8,664 bases of DNA. Source: Halieaceae bacterium. GTDB lineage: Bacteria; Pseudomonadota; Gammaproteobacteria; Pseudomonadales; Halieaceae. Made by a program: the position numbers and the translations under genes. Where the stretch lies: assembly GCA_011524755.1 (NCBI GenBank), contig WTJR01000013.1:1-8664 (forward strand), read 5' to 3'. The number at the start of each line of letters is the position of its first letter. Positions within the stretch are counted from its first letter, which is position 1. This document shows positions 1-5,791 of the stretch, piece by piece. A model generated the notes under the pieces. It was not told where the DNA came from and did not search any database. It saw only the letters and a list, made by a program, of their open reading frames with translations.

Positions 1-40
1 CAACGCTGCCTAGAAGTCCCAGATAGCCAAAAATCTCCAT
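1..40 (-). CDS. 5' end of an unidentified minus-strand gene (partial)
   Basis: The first 13 codons of a leftward gene run off the window edge. The start is supported by an AAGGA ribosome binding site at 47-51, six bases before an ATG at 38-40. The visible peptide, MEIFGYLGLLGSV, is hydrophobic, so the protein may begin with a membrane segment or signal anchor. Too little is present to assign a family. The gene lies 122 bp downstream of the kinase gene on the same strand, so it could be co-transcribed with it or have its own promoter. Confidence 0.5.
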   Translation of the reverse strand, partial: MEIFGYLGLLGSV

Positions 41-67
41 ACGCATTCCTTATTCTTTATTGATGAG

Positions 68-93
68 ACTCAGACCAAATTTTCAATCTGAGT
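68..93. repeat. 7-bp perfect inverted repeat upstream of the left-edge gene
   Basis: ACTCAGA at 68-74 is matched by TCTGAGT at 87-93 around a 12-base AT-rich spacer. It lies 27 bases upstream of the ATG of the left-edge gene, a position suited to an operator. No T-run follows on either strand, which argues against an intrinsic terminator. Chance occurrence is possible. Confidence 0.3.
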
Positions 94-130
94 TCGCATT
101 GCTTCAGCTTAGGCGTTGACCATACACTAA

Positions 131-151
131 TGCCAACACGCCATTTTGGCA
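131..151 (-). repeat. Inverted repeat just past the kinase stop, weak terminator candidate
   Basis: TGCCAA (131-136) pairs with TTGGCA (146-151) around nine bases. The repeat starts 11 bases past the kinase stop codon, where a terminator would be expected. On the minus strand it is followed by TTAGTGT rather than a clean T-run, so intrinsic termination would be weak at best. A shorter nested hairpin (GCC/GGC around ATTTT) competes with it. Confidence 0.25.
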
Positions 152-162
152 GGTGAGGCGGT

Positions 163-1176
163 TCAGTCCGTGTAAGCAGCGCCCATGGTGGACAAAGGAA
201 CCACCATTGCCGCTTTTGCCTCGGCTTCAGGGCTTGATGCTGTGCCGATTAAGGCCCGTTTTCTGATGCCTTGTGTGATTGAGGCTAAGCGAAAGAAGCA
301 GAAGGCCATATAAAAATTCCAATCCTCGATGCCGGGCTGCCCTGTACGTTCGCAGTAAAGCCGGATGTAAGTCTCATCATCTGGGATGTTCAATTCTGCG
401 CGCGAGAGACCCGCAAGACCATTAATGCCGGCCTCGCGCGGGAATTGCCACGCCATAAGCTGATAGGCCAGATCGGCGAGCGGGTGGCCCAGAGTCGATA
501 GTTCCCAGTCAAGGATGCCAATGATACGCGGCTCAGTGGGATGAAAAATCATGTTGTCCAATCGATAGTCACCATGCACCAGTGAAACGCGACCGTCATC
601 CGCTGGCATATTCCGGGGAAGCCAATCGATGAGCTTTTCCATCTCGGGAATCGTTTCCGTCTCTGCCGCACGGTATTGTTTTGTCCAGCGTCCTATCTGA
701 CGCTCGAAGTAATTGCCTGGCTTGCCGTAGTCACTGAGGCCAACCTGGTGGATGTCCACACTGTGCATGTCTGCCATTACCTGATTCATTTGATCGTAAA
801 TGGCAGCCCGATCCTCATCGGATACTTCGGGCAAAGCGGGATCCCAGAAGACACGCCCTTCAAGGTATTCCATGATGTAAAACATCGAACCGATGACGTT
901 ATCGTCTTCGCACAGCGCGACGGGGGTCGGCACGGGTACATTAGTTGGAGCCAGTGCAGATAAAACCTTGAACTCTCTGTCAACGGCGTGCGCTGACGCA
1001 AGCAGTGTTCCCATGGGCTTGCGACGAAGAACGTAGCTATTTTCGCCTGCTGTTAACTTGAACGTCGGGTTTGACTGCCCACCGGCGAATTTTTCAGCTT
1101 TGAGATCGCCCTCGAAGGCGGGTACATGGTCTCGTATCCATTGATCTAGATGCGTTAAGTCGAGTCCCTGTGCCAT
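163..1176 (-). CDS. APH-fold phosphotransferase, ACAD10/11 N-terminal / LvaA type (possible hydroxyacyl-CoA kinase)
   Basis: This is a 337-residue kinase-like protein of the aminoglycoside phosphotransferase / choline kinase fold, matching the subgroup found as the N-terminal domain of ACAD10 and ACAD11. Visible motifs are an N-lobe GGQSNPTFKL segment (32-41), VLRRKP (49-54) with a candidate nucleotide-binding lysine, the catalytic loop HGDYRLDN (201-208; Asp203 and Asn208), and ILDWE (221-225; Asp223 for metal), followed by the typical STLGHPLADLAY. All catalytic positions look intact. The start at 1176 is chosen because GGAG lies eight bases upstream (1185-1188); an in-frame TTG at 1260 lies inside the predicted -35 box. 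Characterised relatives are LvaA, which phosphorylates 4-hydroxyvaleryl-CoA in P. putida, and the ACAD10/11 kinase domain. Divergence from an acyl-CoA synthetase supports a CoA-linked substrate. Family assignment is firm; substrate is inferred. Confidence 0.9.
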   Translation of the reverse strand: MAQGLDLTHLDQWIRDHVPAFEGDLKAEKFAGGQSNPTFKLTAGENSYVLRRKPMGTLLASAHAVDREFKVLSALAPTNVPVPTPVALCEDDNVIGSMFYIMEYLEGRVFWDPALPEVSDEDRAAIYDQMNQVMADMHSVDIHQVGLSDYGKPGNYFERQIGRWTKQYRAAETETIPEMEKLIDWLPRNMPADDGRVSLVHGDYRLDNMIFHPTEPRIIGILDWELSTLGHPLADLAYQLMAWQFPREAGINGLAGLSRAELNIPDDETYIRLYCERTGQPGIEDWNFYMAFCFFRLASITQGIRKRALIGTASSPEAEAKAAMVVPLSTMGAAYTD

Positions 1177-1226
1177 TTTTTGATCTCCGATGTAGCTAAG
1201 TGCTTGCCGATTCAGTATTGTTCTTG

Positions 1227-1243
1227 AGCGCGTTATACACGCT
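1227..1243. promoter_or_regulatory. Imperfect dyad over the -10 box
   Basis: AGCG (1227-1230) and CGCT (1240-1243) flank a partly symmetric core. Twelve of the 16 positions around the central base agree with the reverse complement. It covers the predicted -10 of the kinase promoter. Its centre lies 19 bases from that of the neighbouring 13-bp palindrome, about two helical turns. It could be a second, weaker binding site or chance. Confidence 0.25.
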
Positions 1244-1260
1244 GGTATTGCGACTCGCAA
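1232..1260 (-). promoter_or_regulatory. Predicted sigma70-type promoter of the kinase gene
   Basis: On the minus strand, TTGCGA (1260 to 1255) and TATAAC (1237 to 1232) are separated by exactly 17 bases. The -10 matches five of six consensus positions and the -35 four of six. Transcription would start near 1225, giving a leader of about 50 bases before the ATG at 1176. This also explains why the longer in-frame start at 1260 is not the real one. Confidence 0.6.
1248..1260. promoter_or_regulatory. Perfect 13-bp palindrome, candidate operator in the divergent region
   Basis: TTGCGACTCGCAA has two perfect 6-base arms around one central base. It covers the -35 box of the minus-strand promoter and lies 77 bases upstream of the acyl-CoA synthetase start. 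A dimeric regulator (TetR, GntR or MerR type, for example) bound here would block the kinase promoter and could also affect the rightward operon. I do not recognise it as a known consensus, and no regulator gene is in the window. Confidence 0.45.
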
Positions 1261-1284
1261 ACTAGGGTAAAGAAACGCATGCGA

Positions 1285-1296
1285 CCGCCTTGGCGG
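1285..1296. promoter_or_regulatory. 12-bp palindrome in the synthetase leader region
   Basis: CCGCC-TT-GGCGG is a perfect 5-base-arm palindrome, 41 bases upstream of the synthetase ATG. It overlaps an in-frame TTG at 1290 that could otherwise be read as a longer start. It may be a second operator half of the divergent region or a small RNA hairpin, although a two-base loop would be strained. I found no convincing -10/-35 pair for the rightward operon; the best is the weak TTGAGC (1224-1229) / TATTGC (1246-1251). Confidence 0.25.
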
Positions 1297-1337
1297 CTAA
1301 TAACGATAAGCACAAGTTGTACGGAGATGAATACGTT

Positions 1338-3047
1338 ATGTCTGTTGTAGCCCAGTTTAAAGCAGCTCTTGAGATGACCACGGCGCCTGGTGGCTTACTC
1401 GAGTTAACCACGATCGAGCGCGATGGCGTGCCCGTAAAAGCCTTCGCTCAGGCGCCGGGTTCAATGCGTGATCTCTGGGCCTTATCGACCGGTCACGGGG
1501 ATGCTGAATACCTGATCTACAACGATGAGCGCTGGACCTACGCGCAAACTGCCAAAATCGTCGCGGAATTTGGTGGCTGGTTAATGGAGCAGGGCGTGGG
1601 CCCCGGAGATCATGTGGCGATTGCCATGCGCAACTATCCGGAGTGGATGATGGCGCATTGGGCGGTTAACAGTATTGGCGCTGCAATCGTGGGTATGAAT
1701 GCCTGGTGGGTGGCGGATGAAATGGACTACGCCCTCAACGATTCGAAGCCAAAAGTATTGATTGCAGACGATCGTCGTCTAGAGGCTTTTGCACAAATTC
1801 AGGAGAAACATCCTGATATCAAGGTGGTCTCGGTGCGTGAGCCTAACTCGCCTGTCGCGGCAACAGACTTTCACTCGGCCATGGTCGACGGTGCTCAGCT
1901 ACCTGCGATTGACATCGACCCCGACAGCGTCGCCTGTATTTTTTATACATCAGGCACGACCGGCCGGCCTAAAGGTGCGCAATTAACCAATCGTGGTTGC
2001 ATCACCAATGTGTTGAACGTGGTGTCTATGGGACGAGCCTTCGCGACCGCTTCGGCGCTCGCTAAATCAGATGGCGATCAGGGGGTAGAGGTGCAATCAC
2101 CGCCCGCGGCCACTGGCCTGATTGCAACTCCGTTATTCCACGTCACAGCGAATAACTGCGCGCTGCAAGCGGGGACGCTTGCGGGTAATCGATTTGTCCT
2201 GATGTACAAATGGGACACGCTCGAGGCGCTCAAGCTCATCGAGGCAGAGGGTGTTAATACCCTAAGCGCCGTACCTATGATGACGCGGGAGCTTTTGACG
2301 CACCCTGATTTTAACGATTACGACACCTCAAGCCTCGCAAGCATGGGCGGCGGTGGCGCGGCGGTTCAGCCGGATCTTGTGAAAAAGGTGGATGCGGTCA
2401 CCAAGAAAGCGAGACCTGCGCAGGGCTATGGCATGACCGAAGTCTGCGGAATCATTACCTATATTGCTGGGGACGTATTCGTTGAACGCCCATCCAGTTG
2501 CGGCTACCTGGCGCCCACCTTTGACGGCAAAGTGATTGACGAAAACGGGAAGGAACTTCCTGTGGGGGAGATGGGCGAAATTTGTGTCAAAGGTGCGGCC
2601 GTCATTAAGGGCTATTTGAACCGCCCAGAGGCCACCGCCGAGACGATTGTTGATGGCTGGTTACACACTGGAGATATTGGCTATTTTGATGAAGAGGGAT
2701 TCTTGTACTTGGTGGATCGAGCGAAAGACATGATCCTTCGAGGCGGCGAGAACATCTATGGCGCGGAAGTCGAATTCGCTGTCTTCGATCATCCGGCGGT
2801 TCTCGAATGCGTCGCATTCGCCGTACCGGACGAGCGACTTGGCGAGGAAGTGGGTGTGGCAATCCATCTGAAAGACGGCGCCATGTTGGATGCATCGGGT
2901 CTTCGCGAGCATCTGTCGACGCGCCTAGCAGCGTTCAAGGTGCCCAAGTACATCTGGTTCTTGGCAGAGCCACTTCCACGAAATGCAAACGGTAAGTTCT
3001 TGAAGCGCGAGCTTCGTGAAGTGCTCGATCCAGCATCTGCAGACTGA
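1338..3047 (+). CDS. AMP-forming acyl-CoA synthetase (fatty/organic acid-CoA ligase)
   Basis: This 569-residue ANL-superfamily enzyme converts a carboxylic acid, ATP and CoA to acyl-CoA, AMP and diphosphate via an acyl-adenylate. Motifs are in order and intact: the phosphate loop YTSGTTGRPKG (203-213), PLFHVT (His268), YGMTE (364-368), GWLHTGD (440-446; Asp446 for the AMP ribose), the hinge DRAKDMI (from 460), GGENIYGAEVE, and PRNANGK with the C-terminal catalytic Lys553. A polar segment of about 25 residues sits between the phosphate loop and PLFH, as in one branch of bacterial acyl-CoA ligases. The ATG at 1338 is preferred because GGAG (1323-1326) lies 11 bases upstream; the in-frame TTG at 1290 lacks a ribosome binding site and lies in a palindrome. 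It is the first gene of a probable three-gene operon. Substrate chain length cannot be read; an LvaE-like short/medium hydroxyacid ligase and a fatty-acid ligase both remain possible. Confidence 0.93.
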   Translation: MSVVAQFKAALEMTTAPGGLLELTTIERDGVPVKAFAQAPGSMRDLWALSTGHGDAEYLIYNDERWTYAQTAKIVAEFGGWLMEQGVGPGDHVAIAMRNYPEWMMAHWAVNSIGAAIVGMNAWWVADEMDYALNDSKPKVLIADDRRLEAFAQIQEKHPDIKVVSVREPNSPVAATDFHSAMVDGAQLPAIDIDPDSVACIFYTSGTTGRPKGAQLTNRGCITNVLNVVSMGRAFATASALAKSDGDQGVEVQSPPAATGLIATPLFHVTANNCALQAGTLAGNRFVLMYKWDTLEALKLIEAEGVNTLSAVPMMTRELLTHPDFNDYDTSSLASMGGGGAAVQPDLVKKVDAVTKKARPAQGYGMTEVCGIITYIAGDVFVERPSSCGYLAPTFDGKVIDENGKELPVGEMGEICVKGAAVIKGYLNRPEATAETIVDGWLHTGDIGYFDEEGFLYLVDRAKDMILRGGENIYGAEVEFAVFDHPAVLECVAFAVPDERLGEEVGVAIHLKDGAMLDASGLREHLSTRLAAFKVPKYIWFLAEPLPRNANGKFLKRELREVLDPASAD

Positions 3048-3107
3048 ACACCTTTGATTTAACTATCAGTAGCCCCGTAGAGGGCACTGTCAACACGGAG
3101 CAACATC

Positions 3108-3896
3108 ATGAGTCAGTATGAGACGCTTGAGGTGACTCAAGACGGCAGCGTAATGGTCATTGCGCTCAATCGCCCCGAGAAAATGAATACGTTTAATATC
3201 GCGCTGCGGCGCGAAATTGCGCAGGCAGCAATTGCAGCCAATCTCGATGAGTCCGTCAGAGCCGTGGTGCTGACAGGCAATGGAAGGGCCTTTAGTGCAG
3301 GCGCAGACCTGTCGGATGGCGACGGCATGGCTAATGGCAAGTCGGTAGAGAGTGATCTGAATTTCGAATACAAGCCTGGTGTGCTTGCCATTCATAACAG
3401 CTCAAAACCCTGGATCGCGGTAATTAATGGTCCATGTGCTGGTATTGCCTACTCATATGCAATGGCCTGTGACTTGGCCTGTATGGGCGAGAGTGCTTAT
3501 TTATATCAACCCTTCTCAGCAATCGGTCTGGTGCCAGATGGTGGCGCAACGTGGTTGATTCCCCGCTTAGTTGGAACCAAGCGCGCGTATGAACTCATGG
3601 CGCTTGGCGAAAAGTTGAGCTCGGAGAAAGCCATGGCGATGGGTATGGTCAACAGGATATTTCCCGACGAGTCGCTTCGTGAAGACGGTATTGCTTATGC
3701 CAAAGAGGTCGCTGATAGATCGCCGCTTGCACTGAGTTACACCAAAGCGGCTGTTAGCTTTGGTCAGACGCACACACTGGATGAGACAATCTCGAAAGAA
3801 GCGGAGCTACAGGCTATGTGCATTGATAGTGAAGACGCCAAAAACGCCGTTATTTCCTTCTTCAATAAGCAAAAGCCCGAGTGGAAAGGCCGCTAG
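3108..3896 (+). CDS. Enoyl-CoA hydratase/isomerase (crotonase) family protein, PaaG/isomerase-like active site
   Basis: This 262-residue crotonase-fold protein starts at an ATG seven bases after GGAG (3097-3100). The oxyanion-hole segment GRAFSAGADL (Ala64) and the NGPCAGIAYSYAMACD and GLVPDGGATWLIPRLVG blocks fix the family. The two glutamates used by true enoyl-CoA hydratases (Glu144 and Glu164 of the rat enzyme) align with Ser116 and Phe136, so hydration by the classic mechanism is unlikely. Asp144 in LVPDGG occupies the position of the catalytic aspartate of PaaG-type isomerases, and the surrounding FSxxGLVPDxG pattern also resembles PaaG. The likely reaction is double-bond isomerisation of an enoyl-CoA, or another CoA-thioester rearrangement. 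Generic annotation as enoyl-CoA hydratase would be misleading. It lies 60 bp after the synthetase stop and 32 bp before the DUF3604 start, consistent with one operon. The family is certain; the exact reaction is inferred. Confidence 0.93.
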   Translation: MSQYETLEVTQDGSVMVIALNRPEKMNTFNIALRREIAQAAIAANLDESVRAVVLTGNGRAFSAGADLSDGDGMANGKSVESDLNFEYKPGVLAIHNSSKPWIAVINGPCAGIAYSYAMACDLACMGESAYLYQPFSAIGLVPDGGATWLIPRLVGTKRAYELMALGEKLSSEKAMAMGMVNRIFPDESLREDGIAYAKEVADRSPLALSYTKAAVSFGQTHTLDETISKEAELQAMCIDSEDAKNAVISFFNKQKPEWKGR

Positions 3897-3928
3897 ATAA
3901 GACCAGCGCCTTTTTGAGGATAAAAACA

Positions 3929-5788
3929 ATGAAAATTCGCGCGGCCGCGGGCATTTTGTCTGCACTTCTTGTCACCCAATCATGGGCTACGGAAAAGCAA
4001 ATTTTATGGGGTGATACACACCTACATACCAACCGCTCATTTGACGCCTTTACTAATCGCAATTTCTCAGTAGGCCCCGACGAGGCCTATCGTTTTGCGC
4101 GAGGTCTGCCCGTAGAGCACCCGGGACACAAGGCTCGCGTTCAATTAGAGACGCCACTCGACTTTCTTGTGGTCTCAGATCACGCTGAGTTCCTCGGCAA
4201 CATTCGCCATCTCTATAACGTAGGCATACCCACAGAGGGCATGGGCTTCTTTCAGAAATTGCGCGTCTGGTACGTTCAATACCTGATTCGCGATGCTATT
4301 AAAAAAGGTGAAGGACGCGCCTTTTTTGTACGACAGCTTCCGGAGCCCTTTGATACCCCGCAAGAAGCAATATCGGAGTGGGACCTCGCTGGCTCGGTAT
4401 TTCCAAGAGTGCCCATACTTGAGGATCAGGCTTGGAGCGACATTGCCGATGCCGCAGAAGCCAACAACATCCCTGGACAGTTTTCCGCCATTTTAGGCTG
4501 GGAATACAGTCTGATACCGGGTGGTGCAAACCTTCACCGTGTTGTCATGACAGACTTGGATGGTGAGTCCGCTAAGGTATTTCAGCCATTTGGTTCTGAT
4601 GACAGTCTCTATCCCGAGGACTTATGGGCCTGGCTGGATAAGACCAGTGAAGAGACAGGCGGTAACTTTATTGCCATTCCTCACAACTCGAATATTTCAA
4701 AAGGGGCCATGTTCGACACGATCACGATGCGTAACGAGCCGATTGGCCCAGAGTACGCGGAGATCAGAAGGCGGTGGGAACCGATTGTTGAGGTGACGCA
4801 ATACAAAGGCGATTCCGAGACCCATCCGGTTTTGTCGCCCAACGATCCGTTTGCCGATTTTGAAGATTACCCTTACTACATTCAGAGAGACTGGACTGAG
4901 TACAAGCCGCAGGTGGGCGACTTTATGCGTTCGGCGTTGATTCGGGGTATGCAGATTGAGCGCGAGATTGGTGTTAACCCCTATCAGTTTGGTGTGATTG
5001 GCTCGACCGATGCGCACACGGGTCTTGCTGCAGCTGAAGAGAATAATTTCCATGGCAAATTCGCGACTGATTCGATGCCTTCATCGAAATTGGAAGGTTG
5101 GTCGGATAACGCGAACAGCTCGTTTGGCTGGGCGATGGGTGCTCAAGGTCTGGCAGCAGTGTGGGCCGAAGAGAACACGCGTGAGTCCATTATGCAGGCG
5201 ATGAAGCGCCGTGAAACTTACGCGACGACGGGCCCACGCATTGGGCTCCGTTTTTATGGGGGCTATGGACTCGATGCGACGGCGCTTGAGGCGTCAGCCT
5301 TTCCCTATGAGAGCAGTGGCGCCGTACCCATGGGGGGCGAACTCGATCCAAAGGAGGGCAGTGCGCCTGTTTTCCTAGTGCACGCCATGGCCGATCCAAA
5401 GTCAGGCACACTGGATCGGATCCAGATTGTGAAAGGCTGGGTTGACGAGGCCGGTGAGGCAAATGAGCAGATTTTTGATGTTGCCTGGTCCTCGCCAGAT
5501 CGAATGCAGGCAGACGGATCCTTACGTCCAGTGCCTAATACGGTCGATCTGGAGACCGGTACCTGGAGCAACGATGCCGGTGCTGCTACCTTGACAGCCG
5601 AGTGGCGCGACCCCGAGTTTGATCCTGCGGTGACCGCTTTTTATTACGTGCGTGTCCTCGAAGTGCCGACGCCACGACACTCACTACTCGACAAGCTAGC
5701 ATTGGGCGGCGATGTAGACACCCGCAGGCCTGATACCGTACAGGAGCGTGCCTATTCATCGCCCATTTGGTATCGCCCAAGTGAGTGA
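3929..5788 (+). CDS. Exported DUF3604 protein with PHP-like metal-binding motifs
   Basis: The 619-residue product belongs to the DUF3604 family, whose function is not established to my knowledge. The N-terminus (Met-Lys-Ile-Arg, a hydrophobic stretch, then QSWA at 17-20) reads as a signal peptide cleaved after Ala20, so the protein is probably periplasmic or secreted. Motifs resembling a PHP-type phosphoesterase metal site are present: GDTHLHT (His31, His33), SDHAEF (Asp84, His85, Glu87), QYKGDSE (291-297), PHNSN (His252) and STDAHTG (Asp361, His363). The C-terminal part is beta-rich in appearance and ends with the family-typical SSPIWYRP. The ATG at 3929 is chosen for its GAGGA ribosome binding site (3916-3920, eight-base spacer) and because it puts the signal peptide first; an in-frame ATG at 3881 would overlap the crotonase gene and prepend a charged 16-residue extension. 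It is the last gene of the probable operon. A metal-dependent hydrolase role is plausible but unproven. Confidence 0.9.
   Translation: MKIRAAAGILSALLVTQSWATEKQILWGDTHLHTNRSFDAFTNRNFSVGPDEAYRFARGLPVEHPGHKARVQLETPLDFLVVSDHAEFLGNIRHLYNVGIPTEGMGFFQKLRVWYVQYLIRDAIKKGEGRAFFVRQLPEPFDTPQEAISEWDLAGSVFPRVPILEDQAWSDIADAAEANNIPGQFSAILGWEYSLIPGGANLHRVVMTDLDGESAKVFQPFGSDDSLYPEDLWAWLDKTSEETGGNFIAIPHNSNISKGAMFDTITMRNEPIGPEYAEIRRRWEPIVEVTQYKGDSETHPVLSPNDPFADFEDYPYYIQRDWTEYKPQVGDFMRSALIRGMQIEREIGVNPYQFGVIGSTDAHTGLAAAEENNFHGKFATDSMPSSKLEGWSDNANSSFGWAMGAQGLAAVWAEENTRESIMQAMKRRETYATTGPRIGLRFYGGYGLDATALEASAFPYESSGAVPMGGELDPKEGSAPVFLVHAMADPKSGTLDRIQIVKGWVDEAGEANEQIFDVAWSSPDRMQADGSLRPVPNTVDLETGTWSNDAGAATLTAEWRDPEFDPAVTAFYYVRVLEVPTPRHSLLDKLALGGDVDTRRPDTVQERAYSSPIWYRPSE
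4301..4327. repeat. A-tract/T-tract hairpin inside the DUF3604 gene
   Basis: AAAAAAGG (4301-4308) is exactly complementary to CCTTTTTT (4320-4327). In RNA the stem can extend to ten pairs with one U-G pair and a seven-base loop. The layout resembles a bidirectional intrinsic terminator, but only about four pairs of the stem are GC-rich, and it lies inside a coding region where Lys-Lys-Gly and Ala-Phe-Phe codons account for the tracts. It could cause pausing or partial termination. Confidence 0.3.
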
Positions 5789-5791
5789 CGG

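Noticed and set aside
676..963. A 95-codon plus-strand open frame opposite the kinase gene
   Set aside because: It lies wholly inside the well-supported kinase gene on the other strand and has no recognisable family motif.
1177..1260. Extension of the kinase by 28 residues to an in-frame TTG at 1260
   Set aside because: The TTG lies inside the predicted -35 box, lacks a ribosome binding site, and the ATG at 1176 has GGAG at the right distance.
1290..1337. Extension of the acyl-CoA synthetase to an in-frame TTG at 1290
   Set aside because: No ribosome binding site precedes it and it lies in a palindrome; the ATG at 1338 has GGAG upstream and a family-like N-terminus.
3070..3088. Short GCCC/GGGC hairpin between the synthetase and crotonase genes
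   Set aside because: The stem has only four pairs and no T-run follows, so it is not a credible terminator; the genes read as one operon.
3881..3928. Earlier ATG at 3881 for the DUF3604 gene
   Set aside because: It would overlap the crotonase gene and place 16 charged residues before a clear signal peptide; the ATG at 3929 has a GAGGA site.
4697..5053. A 118-codon minus-strand open frame inside the DUF3604 gene
   Set aside because: The DUF3604 frame covers it with conserved motifs, and the antisense product has no recognisable domain or supported start.
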